Source: Populus alba
Lineage: Eukaryota; Streptophyta; Magnoliopsida; Malpighiales; Salicaceae
DNA length: 64,000 nt
Assembly: GCF_005239225.2 (NCBI RefSeq)
Contig: NC_133288.1
Location: forward strand, 18,730,169 to 18,794,168
Direction: 5' to 3'
Shown: positions 23,226 to 33,400 of the stretch, piece by piece
How the letters are laid out: each line of letters starts with the position of its first letter
Numbering within the stretch: the first letter of the stretch is position 1
Program-made: the position numbers and the translations under genes
Notes under the pieces: model-generated
Database searches by the model: none
Told to the model about the DNA's origin: nothing
What the model saw: only the letters and a program-made list of their open reading frames with translations

Positions 23226-24045
23226 TTAGAAGTTGACTAGGGAATGCAAAAAATGAGGTGGTGGCTCAACCAGGCGAGTCGTTTTAGTTCCAGAAGAGTT
23301 GCTCCTGGTACTGCTGCTACCTGGCTCTAGGCTTTGGATGACTAACTCAGCTGTCTCCTTTGGCACTGGAGTTCAATATTAAAATAACAATACAGCTTTT
23401 AGTAGGCATGTAAGATGCAACTACAATAATATGCACCCAAAGGATCTTTTAGCTATTAAAGCTGCTTCCAGTGACCAGATGCACTTACTTTCTCGGCTCA
23501 TCAGCTTGTGTAGGTTCATCTTCAACTTTTAGAATCGCTGGTAGACCTGATAATGCTAAATCCTGCTTGTATTGCTTGCTCTGGCCTCCTGTGAGAACTC
23601 TAATCATGTGGAAAGATGCACAGCCACGAGATAATATAGGATCGGTGGTTAACAGACCCAAAGCTATTTCAGGAAACGTCCTGAAAGCTTCAAAAGGACC
23701 TTCTTGGAGGTCTAGCTGAAGCTTTTTCCAATAGTCCTGCTTAGTTTAAAAGTCCTATGCAGGTGCTCAACCTGAGTGTTTCAGAGTGAGACTGGACGCT
23801 GTAAAGGAAGAACCAAGAGTATTTTCCAAGGTCATGTTGGTTCACGAACTGTGTACTTCTGTACTTCCTGGCATGGATGGCTTACCTGCAAACATCTCTG
23901 CCAAGAGACATCCAGCACTCCAGAGATCGAAGTTACATAGTCTGTAGCACCCAGCAACAGCTCAAAAGTGTCACAACTCGGCTTGTGAGAGGTTGCTTCC
24001 AATAATTTGAATCAGCAATCAATGTCTCTGTGGTAAATCCACAAA
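23226..24045 (-). pseudogene. Broken CDK-like serine/threonine protein kinase
   Basis: On the - strand, pieces of a plant CDK-like kinase (the At1g54610/At1g18670 type, by memory of the family) appear in order. They are KQPLTSRVVTL near 23975-24010, ELLLGATDY near 23940-23970, DLWSAGCLLAEMFAGKP near 23880-23930, a frameshifted VEHLHRTFKL near 23750-23770, DYWKK near 23720-23735, LALSGLP near 23540, and a tail ending PPPHFLHSLVNF before TAA at 23226-23228. The WYRPP part of the activation segment is missing between VVTL and ELLL. A frameshift separates GATDY from DLWS, and a stop follows the TEV block. The N-terminal lobe, ATP-binding Lys and HRD catalytic loop are absent. It is a fragment and should not be active. 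Confidence 0.8.
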
Positions 24046-24257
24046 ATCCATGTCACTCACCATTATATTGTTGGTTGTTCAGGCTTATGTAGCCCTGCCA
24101 GAGGCAGTGGATCTTCCATTATCTCCCTTTTCCACATAGCCACTTTCCATTTTGAGCTGAATTTACCGAAAACTTTCCTTGTGCACAGCACATGGCCTTT
24201 TGGTCCAAGTACTGAATATAACATATAACTAATAACATGTTATACCATAAATGTTTT

Positions 24258-24260
<3 letters not shown>

Positions 24261-24307
<47 letters not shown>
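24261..24307. repeat. (TA)n microsatellite
   Basis: About 23 uninterrupted TA units. The frames that run through it on both strands (Tyr/Ile repeats) are artefacts. It is the left half of a SINE target duplication; the matching right half at 24583-24597 has only about seven units. Confidence 0.9.
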
Positions 24308-24311
<4 letters not shown>

Positions 24312-24574
24312 TTATATTTTTTTTTTTTTTTTTTGATAACGTGGGTGTCCAGGTCAGCTTACGCGCACCACGACTAATCCCACGACCCACTGAACATCCT
24401 GCAAGCCCTAGTGAGCAGGTAAGGCACTGCGGGGATGACAGACATACCGCACGAGGAGGACCCAGTAGAGACAGGAAAGGAGCAAACTTTCCAGCCCCAC
24501 TTTCACTGAGACTCGAACCAAAGTTCGAAGGAAGGAAAGTTACTCCTAACACCACTGAGCCACACCCCTGTTGG
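24308..24574 (-). mobile_element. tRNA-derived SINE with a longer, different head
   Basis: On the - strand it has an A box (TGGCTCAGTGG, 24552-24562) and a B box (GGTTCGAGTCTC, 24508-24519). An extra region of roughly 80 bp, absent from the SINE at 29475, follows. Then come the shared 3' domain (GTGGGATTAGTCGTGGTGCG, GTAAGCTGACCTGGACACC) and a poly(A). The target duplication is TGTTTTGGA(TA)n, at 24252 on the left and 24575 on the right. Confidence 0.85.
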
Positions 24575-24599
24575 TGTTTTGGATATATATATATATAAA

Positions 24600-25790
24600 G
24601 AAGAAGGAAGGTGTATACAAGTAAAATATGTACATAAACAGTTATAATAAAGACATTTAGTTAAAAAACAGCATTAACTCTTGTGAATATGAGATTGAGA
24701 AAAAAACTCTAAAAGATGAGAGGTTATTAACGGTTGACATATGAATTGATAAAAAACTCTAAAATATAAAAAATTATTATCAAATTCTCAGGATCTTTAA
24801 AGTTTGAAACTTGTAGGTAATAAAAAAATAGACGATAACTTTGTAGTAAATAATTAAGTAAGCTTGCAATATTAATTTCATAAATTAAAAAAATATTTTA
24901 TTATCCAGGAATTTCAATTCATGAATATAATAGTCATTCAATAAATGTAAATATTATTTTTTCTAAATTATTAAATTTACTTTGCATTCAAATTAATTGT
25001 TTTAATTATTTGATTTTCTTTTCAGTTAAATTATTATTTGTGTGAAGTGGATTTCATCATATTAATATTCTTGTAACCATGTAATACAAATTTGAAATTA
25101 CATAATTAATTAGGATTAAGTTCATAATTAGAACCAATTAACTTAGAACTACAGAATTCAAACTTATTTTCTTATAATTTTAAATTTTAAATGTAAAGTC
25201 ATTTTAATTGAGTCAACACAAATCAAAGCACATGTTTTCTAAGAATATATTTTCCTTTATTTTATCTTTTCAAATATATTAGACATCTAGATTTATTCGT
25301 TTTCATAATTAAATTTATATTTTTACAGTTTGTTTCTATAAATTCTCACAATTATTATTTGTAATTTTCTTTCTTAATGCCCCGTAACAAATTAATATAT
25401 GCAAGTATCTTGCACGTCATTAATTAGCTAAACTCGAGTTCAAGCCAGAAAGTGGCGGTTGGATTTTTCCGGTTATATTTCCGGTTAGTTCCATGCCAAT
25501 GAATACCATAGGAATAATAATGAAAAAGAAAAAAAAACCGACTTCAATAGAATTGGACTAGTTGGATTTTTCCACGTCATTTAATGGGTTGATTAAATGG
25601 ATGTTTAATATTGTAATAATAATTATTTTTTATAAAATTTTTTATTTAAAAATATATTTAAATAATATTTTTTTAGTGCTTAAAATTTATTTTTAGTACA
25701 AACACTTTAAAATAATTTAAATATATATATAAAAAAAATAATTTTAAATAAAAAATCAAAATTTTAAGAAATGTACGGTCACCCGTGTTC
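24600..25790. other. AT-rich spacer
   Basis: No gene seen. A MITE-like copy of the common AT-rich element sits at about 25605-25775 (AAATATATTTAAATAATATT, ACTTTAAAATAATTTAAATA). Confidence 0.6.
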
Positions 25791-25843
25791 GCAGAAACTT
25801 CCTCCTAAATAGAGGTCCTGTCTGATATGGCCGAGATCTGTGT

Positions 25844-25972
25844 TGGGCTGCCACTAAAAAAGTAGCGACGGCTATCAGCATTTAGCAACTGACCGTCACC
25901 CCCTTTAATCCCGTCCTTGCTTTCCTGGTACAAGCTCCAATCCAATGATTTCTCTAGGGTTTTGACAGCCCA
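25844..25972 (+). promoter_or_regulatory. Telo-box with two site II motifs
   Basis: TGGGCT at 25844-25849 and its complement AGCCCA at 25967-25972 flank a telo-box-like TAGGGTTTT at about 25955-25963. In plants this pairing marks promoters and leaders of broadly expressed genes, including many for translation and mitochondria. It sits just ahead of the 5' leader of the coiled-coil gene. Confidence 0.55.
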
Positions 25973-26040
25973 AAAAAATAATTCTCTCCGGGGATTTCGC
26001 GTCAAGAAGGATCTCGCCCATCGTTCTCTGCGTCGTCGAG

Positions 26041-26835
26041 GTATGCTTTTCTTTCTTTCCTTATGATTTATGTGTGTCGGTAGTAATAGATTGTCAGCAG
26101 GGATTTGGATAAAAAAATTGGGTTCGTGCAAAATATTTTGTTAGGATGAAGCTGTTTCTCTTTTCTTATTTTTTAGGTTTCTAGGTTTTGATTGTATTTT
26201 CATTCTTTGAAATCTCTCTTCCTTTTTTTTTTTTTACACTTTGTTCTCCCAGCAAGAGATGAAGTTCTTAGCTTCGGTATGGTTTGCTAAGTTTAGCTAA
26301 GGTAAAACATAACATTCTCATTTGACGGAAACGGACTGGGCAATGGCATATGCCATTAGTTTGAAGGGAGATAAAGAATGTTATTCTGATGAATGAACGT
26401 TTGTGGGTTGCTGTGAAGCCCGTTTAATCACTTCATCAATTCAATCTTCAAAATTTGCATATGAAGAGCTGGGTTTTTTTTAGCTAACCCTGACATTACA
26501 CATTATTGACTGGAGATAATTTTGGTTTGGTAGCCATTCTAGCTGGATTTTGTGTGCATTATGCTAAAAATATAGGAGATCCTACTTCTTTGTTTCCATG
26601 AGTGGATTTATAGTAGAATTCTTTTTATTGTTGCTTGATACGGATTAACATGAGGGCAAGATCAGTTTGGTTAGAGTCACTCTTGATAAACAGAACATGA
26701 GAAATGGTCGTTTCTTAAGATCATCTCGATGAGAGAAATTTTAAAGATGTATTTTATAAGCAGGTTTAAACACTTTGGGATGTCATGATGTATTGCATTG
26801 ATAACAAACTAGCAAATTTTCATATCTTGTTGCAG
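26041..26835 (+). other. Probable 5'-leader intron of the coiled-coil gene
   Basis: A GT at 26041 (after GCGTCGTCGAG) pairs with a pyrimidine-led TTGCAG ending at 26835. The intervening 795 bp is T-rich with no open frame, as expected of a plant intron. cDNA would settle it. Confidence 0.6.
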
Positions 26836-26843
26836 TAAACTCC

Positions 26844-26852
26844 ATGAATTGA
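26844..26852 (+). promoter_or_regulatory. Two-codon upstream ORF (ATG AAT TGA)
   Basis: It ends one nucleotide before the main ATG at 26854, within the same exon as the coding region. It could hold or reset ribosomes; no evidence beyond position. Confidence 0.5.
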
Positions 26853-26853
26853 A

Positions 26854-27099
26854 ATGTGTCAGTATCGACCATGGGAAGATGATTCAGCACAAATTGAAGA
26901 TTATGAACAACGTACTAGAAATAACACAGGGCATGTAGATACAAGGTTGGAGGCTCGGGTAGCTTTATTGGAGGCACGGATGGCAAATGTTGAGGCTCGA
27001 GTGGAAAGACTTGAGGCGAAGATGTTCTTTTTGCAAAAGGGAATGCGTGTAGTGTGTGCTTTGTTTTTGGTCACTCTTGCATATGCTGTATGTAAATGA
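26854..27099 (+). CDS. Small coiled-coil protein with C-terminal membrane anchor
   Basis: 81 residues on one coding exon. Residues 29-62 carry heptad-like repeats built on LEARxxxLEARMANVEARV, a likely coiled coil for self-association. Residues 63-80 (GMRVVCALFLVTLAYAVC) are hydrophobic, with only one Lys after them, so a tail-anchored topology with the coiled coil in the cytosol is plausible. The N-terminus is acidic and polar. The leader seems split by an intron: a donor at 26041 (CGAG, then GTATGC) and an acceptor TTGTTGCAG ending at 26835, so exon 2 starts 18 nt before the ATG. A two-codon upstream ORF (26844-26852) ends one base before the start. I do not recognise a named family. Open frame, splice signals and motif structure support a real gene. 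Confidence 0.75.
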   Translation: MCQYRPWEDDSAQIEDYEQRTRNNTGHVDTRLEARVALLEARMANVEARVERLEAKMFFLQKGMRVVCALFLVTLAYAVCK

Positions 27100-28620
27100 A
27101 TGCTGGAGATGATTCACTTATTAGTCTCAGGCTCGTATCTGTGCTGCTCTTAATGAGATACACTGGAAAATGTGTTCCATAAAATGAAGAATATTTGTGC
27201 CCGCATAAAAGGCGGAAAGATGACAGTCTATATATACAATGCCTAATGTCCACTAGAGTAGAAGATAGCCCGCAGGGAGGACTAAGTCATGAGACCTGGT
27301 ATTTGTTAATATATCTGCGTATTACGAATTTTGTCTGAATGGCAATTACCAATCATGATGCTAGATTGTTTATCTTCCTTTAGGTTATGAGGCTGTGATT
27401 TTATTCTGCAAATTCACATCTTCACAAGCTGACATACTACTATGCAGCTATTTGTTCTGAGCAAGGTGCTGGAATGATCTGTTACCATCTACTGCAGGAG
27501 AACCGCAGATGGCATGCATGATGAAATTTATTGTTCCAAATTGCTACAAAAATTTGAAGGCTTTGGTGATCTTCTGGTGGCCAGTTTAGGTGCAAGAATG
27601 TTTTCCAATGGTTCTTAAGTTCCTTCTCTGATAAGCTACAGGCTGACAGCTCACTGGAATATGGTTCTCGCTGCTAACAGCTCACTGGAATATGGTTCTT
27701 GCTGCTAACAGAACGAGCAAGTCGATCTCCTTTATACTTTTGAGGGTTGCTCGTAGAGCGTTAGAGATCCAGCCTCAGTGAAACTCTTAACGTTCAAACT
27801 TTTCCATGCAAATGGTGTAACAGACTTGAACACGAAAAGATAAAAAGAACCAAAGAAAAAAGAAAGGGGCTTCCGTCTGGAATCTGGATAATGACCAGAT
27901 CTAGTTTCCTTATTCCAGATGTTGAAGGCTTGTTCATGATTTAACAGATGATAAATCAAGTTTAATGGCAGATAATTAAGGTAATGTTCTATATGATTTT
28001 TATAAATTGCTTTAAGTTAACTTAAAGAAAAAACTATTAAGTATATTTAGTTGGAAATAACTTTTAATTTAAATAAAAAATTGTTATAAAATTAAGTCAA
28101 AATTTTAATTTAATTAGAAGCTAAAATTTTCTAATTTTAACTTATGGATTCTAACTTGTACTATATATATTTTTTAAATAGTTATAATTTATTTTTATCA
28201 AACATGCTTCTAACTGAAAGTGGAAACTATAATTTAAAAGTCATATCAAACGAAGGGAAAAACTAAGCCCTGGGTTACAATGATGAATAATTGAAACTGA
28301 AAATAATAGCAGAGGGATGAGAAACAGAATGTATGTTACCCAATTTCATCAATAATGGGATGAGCAGGCGGAATTTGGTTATGAACATTATGCAAGGATA
28401 GCCCTCCACTTGCGAACGATGGTCGCTGAAACAACCTCTTCTTCATGATGTATAAAAATGGATGTTGTCTATTGAAGACGAGATAATATAGATCACCGAA
28501 GGAGTTGCAAAACAATGTATATGCTACAGCAATTACAGAAATCAAAACGTATAGGTGTCTTTGAGGACGAAGAAGGCAATTGCAGAGATCAAGAGGTATC
28601 CATGGCTCTGAGATCAAGCG
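27100..28620. other. 3' flank and spacer between convergent genes
   Basis: This includes the likely 3' untranslated region of the coiled-coil gene and, from the other side, that of OHP2. A 31-bp unit is repeated in tandem at 27646-27676 and 27677-27707 (ACAGCTCACTGGAATATGGT...). An AT-rich element-like block occupies about 28000-28250. No gene is seen. Confidence 0.55.
27646..27707. repeat. 31-bp tandem duplication
   Basis: Two copies with one visible difference (TTCTCGCTGCTA against TTCTTGCTGCTA). Young and short; no role apparent. Confidence 0.85.
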
Positions 28621-28625
28621 TGAAG

Positions 28626-30322
28626 TTATTCCAGATCTATTATCCCGAAATTGGACAGAAGAATCTTTACTTGATCAACAAAGTCTGAGCCCGTTGCATA
28701 CTCTGTTAGCATCCCGACAGCAAAACCAAACATTGCCCATCTGCTCAACCAGAAATGCAAGCGGCGTCAGATCACGTAGAGCTTTATTTTTTCATGAACA
28801 GAGATGTGAACGCATTTTCTCTTTCATTTGGGAAATGAGGGATTTTTTTTTTTTTTGTCAGCGCAGGATAAATTACAAACAGTCTGCAGAAACCTTATGA
28901 AGGATTATGCTGGAACTCAAAACGAATAGATTACAATTTAAAGGGAAGAGCTGGTTTTTGAAAGGGAAAAAGAAAAGAAACACTTGCAGAACTGAAATCA
29001 AGAAAAACTAGGGGTAAACATGAGAGTGAAAAAACATCTTTCTCGCTTCAAAAGAAGCTTTTGCAGGTCTGTGGTGCAATGGATGCGTAGCACCCGCACT
29101 GCCTTGCCTTGAGCACTACTGATAGGTTAAGCATGGAAAATCACCAAGATAGTGAACATTACAGGGGTCACAACGTCGTGAGAAGCATTACCTTGAAGGA
29201 GACTATATTTAAGCACAATCTAAAAAGGAAAAATGTGCACCCTTTTCCTTTCAAAGGCTCAAGAACAATGGGTTTGAAATACTTTCAGTTATCTATTCAA
29301 GGAGGCATTCTTGCTGATATGATCATTCCAAGGTTCTCCTGCATAGGCTCTAATTATTTGTTCTAACAAGGAAGATGACTGAAACTAATTTGGCAAGAAA
29401 CTAACTACTTTTAAGCCAGTTTTAGTGGGAAGAAGCCATATCATCACTTCTCTTTTCTCTACGAACAATGTATCTTTTATTTTATTTTATTTTATTTACG
29501 TGAGTGTCTAGACCAGCTTGCGTGTACCACGACTAATCCCACGATTCACTGAACATCCTGCAAACCCAGTGAGTATGTAAAACACTACGGGAGTAACAGG
29601 CGTGCACGGTGAGGTTTGAACCCAAGATACAGAGGAAGAGAACAAGTCCCTTCAACCACTAGACCAAGACCTCAAATGTATCATTTTGATTGGCCATAGT
29701 CATTCAATTTCACTATTCAGGACCATGTAACCATCAACTTGGGGAAACACCCACGAACCTATCCAGTTAGATGAAGTATCCACGTAAACCCAGATAACGT
29801 AAACTTTGAAAAAATCCAAATTGCACAGGGAAAACTACAGAAAAACAAAAACAAAACTTATTACCTCCCATTAGCAATCTCATTCTTGCCAACGAACCCA
29901 AAGAAAGGACCTTGATCTGCTTTCTCAAGCTTCTTCTGCTTAAAATATTCTTGAAGCTCCTTAGCCTTTTTTCTCTGAAACTCCAAAGTCATCACATTTT
30001 TGTCCTCCACAGCCAATTTAGCAGCTGGCTTGGGTGGTGGAGCCACTGGAGAAGACGGTGAAGAAGGAGGAACGGGCTTCAAGGGAGGCGATGGTGATGC
30101 AGGCGGGGAAGGTTCTCTAAGAGGAGGGGCCACGGGTCTCCTTACAGGCCCTTCAGCTTGAGAGCTCCTTATGGTCACAATATAAGGCTTAGTTGTTGTA
30201 GAAAACCTATAGTAAGAAGATGTCGAGGAGGCTGATGAAGAGGAAGATAGAGAGGAGCAAGATGATGATGATGATGAAGGGTTTGGGATTTTGATGTACG
30301 GAATTGAGGATGCCACTGACAT
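28626..30322 (-). CDS. OHP2: One-helix protein 2, chloroplast
   Basis: Two coding exons on the - strand: 30322-29865 and 28740-28626, together 190 residues. OHP2 is a thylakoid one-helix member of the light-harvesting-like superfamily. With OHP1 and HCF244 it supports synthesis of D1 and early photosystem II assembly, and it binds pigment. A Ser-rich plastid transit region (about residues 1-50, starting MSVASSIPYI) leads into a Pro-rich linker. A conserved block (EFQRKKAKELQEYFKQKKLE) then precedes the chlorophyll-binding motif NEIANGRWAMFGF (E148, N151, R153). The intron cuts the codon for R153, so motif and membrane helix lie on different exons. The C-terminus LLSNFGIIDLE fits the family. 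The start was chosen by match to known OHP2 starts. Oddities: the frame stays open about 90 codons upstream, and a SINE lies in the 1124-bp intron. Confidence 0.95.
29475..29674 (-). mobile_element. tRNA-derived SINE inside the OHP2 intron
   Basis: On the - strand, the same sense as the host gene, it has an A box (TGGTCTAGTGGTTG, 29653-29666) and a B box (GGGTTCAAACC, 29613-29623). The shared 3' domain (GTGGGATTAGTCGTGGTACA, CGCAAGCTGGTCTAGACAC) and an AAATA-type tail follow. An exact 8-bp target duplication, AATGTATC, lies at 29467-29474 and 29675-29682. Confidence 0.92.
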
Positions 30323-30361
30323 TTTCTCCTGCTCTTCTTTCTTAATCCAAGTACTAAATCC

Positions 30362-30376
30362 CTCTCTCTCTCTCTC
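30362..30376. repeat. (CT)n microsatellite in the OHP2 leader
   Basis: A short CT run, GA on the coding strand, about 40 bp upstream of the OHP2 ATG. GA/CT tracts are common in plant core promoters and leaders; its length may vary between individuals. Confidence 0.7.
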
Positions 30377-30659
30377 ACTAAATTCTTTATCAGTAGGATA
30401 ATTGTTTCTTTTTCTGTGCAGACGTGGGGTTCTTCTTCTTGTTTTTTTTTTTGGTTTAGGAGGGATTTTGTGTATGTGAGGTGTTCTCAGAATCAGAAGA
30501 GAAGAGGTGTGTGGATAAGGTGCGGCCAAGTTCGAAGGAGCGGTGACTTTGGCGCTTAGCAGCCACTCAATCATGTGAGATGTTACCAACATGCCCCTCT
30601 TCTCTTCGCTCACCAGAAATCACTGCGTGTAAGAAAGGCTCCAGTTTTTCGTTTTGACG

Positions 30660-33400
30660 CGATCTAGTGTATATTAGTTACATTACCGTGCGATCCTTTC
30701 GGGTTAATTTTTTTACATAAATAAAATAAAATGAAACTAAAATTTAAAAATATTAGTTTTTTTTTTTTATAAAACTATATTTAAGAGTTTTGGGTTTGAC
30801 TACAATGTCTAATCCAAAAGTAATATTTATAATATTAATAATAAGATTAAACTTGCATAACCTAAGTTTAAGTGAGTTTGACTGCAACACCAGACCCAAT
30901 AGCCTTAGATGTGGGTCTGACTGCAAGGTTGTGTTATAAAAGTGTGATAATTAACCCATCAAACCTGGAATTCACGTCATGAAAGTTTGATAACTAAATA
31001 GAAAAAAAATTGACGAGTTAACTGGGTTAAACAGTCAAACCAGGTTAACCCGTCAAGCTCGGGATACGTGTTATGAAAGTCTGATAATTAAAAAGAAAGA
31101 AATTTAACATTAAAAAATTAAATTAAATGAAAACAATTAATGAAAAAGAAAAAAGTAAAACAAAAAAATTACAGGTTAAACCGTCAAACTTGGGATATGT
31201 ATCATAAAAATATGATAACTAAATAAAAAAAATTAAACATTAACAAATAAATTAAAAAAATTTATTATAAGAAAAAAACACAAAGAAAAAAGCAAATAAT
31301 TAAAAAGATTAAAAAGAAAAAAGAAAAAAAAAAGACAGCTAGTATTTTAGTATGTGTTATTATATTATGCTATTATAAGTATAATTATAATATGTAAGTT
31401 ATATTATTATAATTATAATTATAATATATAAGGACAGGCATGGGAAAGCTGCAGTGCTTTCCCCACGGCTTTTAGAGTATTACATAATTAGTCAATGCAT
31501 GCGCTACATGATGGGTTTTTTTTTTTTATTTTTATAAAAATTATTATAAAAATTTATAATATAAAAAATAATATATGTAGATTTTTTAATGCATATTTAT
31601 TATTCAAAAAATATAATAAATTAAAAAATTTATATACACATATAATCAAATAAACTAAGAGTTATGTGTGCTAATAAATAAATAAATAATCATTAATAAT
31701 ATCTAAAAACAAAACTTGAAAAACCGAGAAAGATATAGATCATGATATTTAATCTTGAAATATAAAATATTAAATTGATTGAATTAAAAAAAACATGTAA
31801 GGCTATACATATTAAAAATATCATTTGAAAATAATTTCTTTTTATTTTTAAAAATATAGTTTATCTATATTAAAGATAAAAACAAAACTATAGGTGAACC
31901 AGAAAAACCTCTCTGAAAATAAACGCTAACAAAAAAATCAATATTATTTAAAAGAGACCCTCTAAATAAAATAAAAGAGATGATGTTTTGTCTATTTTTT
32001 CGGGTTTTAGTTTTTTAACTGGTCACGTTACTTTATCTCTTTTTAATTGCATTCTTCAAAGTTATATTTTCATGGTAAACATGCCAGACCTAAACGCCAT
32101 GGATCTGGCAACCATGCTAACAATAAATGACGTGTTGCCTGTTTTGCCTAGATTCCAGCTACTATGGAACTAGAAAAACATGGCTTATGCTCTTTTGACC
32201 CAAAAACTTGTTTTGCAAACCCTTTTGGCTCAAAACACCTACAAAACACCTTAGAAACCATGACAAACCCATTTATGGCCTTAATAAACCCAAAACACCT
32301 CCAAAAAAAAAAAAAACTGAACTCAGTCCAAAACCAAAAATCAACTCGAGTTCAGATCTATTTTTTTCACGAACTTTTAAAGTACAAAAACACCTAATAT
32401 GAACTTCCCGTGTCAAATTGAATAATTTGACACAAAAACATTTCATTTTGGTAGCCTAAATTGGTGTAAATGATAAATTTCTCTCTCTACAACCGGAATC
32501 CAGCGACCCCCCCTCTCTCCTCTCTTAATCAGGGACAAAAAAATAACAAAAATAAATCTCTATGCCAAAATGGAATTGGAACAATTTCGAGGGACTGCAA
32601 TTGTATAATTTTAGTGATTATTTAAGTTAAAGGACCAAAATGAATGTTTTGAAACTTATGGTACGTCACCTATGTTTGTTGTGTTTTTCATTTTGGTCCC
32701 TCTCTTCCAATCCCACCATTTCATAAGAATTTGAAATCAAGTGCTCTTTAAATAGGACTTGATTGCCCAAAAATAAAGTTTGAGGACCAAATTGAAAAAA
32801 AATTGCACAATGAAAAATGTAGAGTTAAAATCCCACGCGTTTTAGTATATAAGTAATTTTTTTACTACAACTTTAAATATTTTATCATCTAAAAAAATAT
32901 TAAATTAATATTTTTAAAATTTTTAAAATGATTTTAATGTACTAATATAAAAAACAAATGAGAAATATTAAAAATAATATCATTTTGAAATATTTTTAAT
33001 TGAAAAACACTAAGCTGTGCACTATCAAATAGAGATGGAACTGAGGAAGCTAGATTTGGAGAAACCCCCGATCTTTTATCCAAATATAGATTATCACTAA
33101 ATATTATAAAAGCTTAAAACACGTGGGAAAAGTATTAAGTGGATTATAATAGTGAATTTATGGTTTTGCTCTAAAAAAAGATTAATTGAACTACCATTGA
33201 GGGGGGGGGGGTCTTTTCACGAGGTTGATTTTTCATTCTATGTTTCTCAAGGGACAACTCGTTCTTTTCTCAATTTGTTTGCATAGGAAATTCAAATTGC
33301 TCAAGGTATGGCTTCAAGGGATTTTGCGTAATTTCATAAAGGTTTTTTCATATGAATTATTTGGTCCCAGGACAATGTGATAATTTGATGAATAAAATGA
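30660..33400. other. AT-rich spacer upstream of OHP2
   Basis: No gene seen. Contents are a diverged tandem repeat at about 30940-31260 and AT-rich filler with a near-palindromic TATAATTATAAT block near 31370-31430. There is also a MITE-like copy at about 32860-33015 and a run of about 12 G at 33199-33210. The block 32400-32820 has the look of a non-coding retroelement remnant, but no motif proves it. Confidence 0.55.
30930..31260. repeat. Diverged tandem repeat, about three units
   Basis: Units near 30950, 31047 and 31173 share an order of AACCCGTCAA, a GGGATA(C/T)GT block, ATGAAAGTCTGATAACTAAA and an A-rich stretch. Spacing varies (about 100-125 bp). Heavily mutated. Confidence 0.55.

Noticed and set aside
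24229..24598. Long frames on both strands with Tyr-Ile repeats
   Set aside because: They are translations of the TA microsatellite, the T-run and the SINE next to them, not genes.
29057..29130. tRNA-like string GTGGTGCAATGGATGCGTAG
   Set aside because: It resembles an A box, but no B box at the right distance and no acceptor-stem pairing could be made out.
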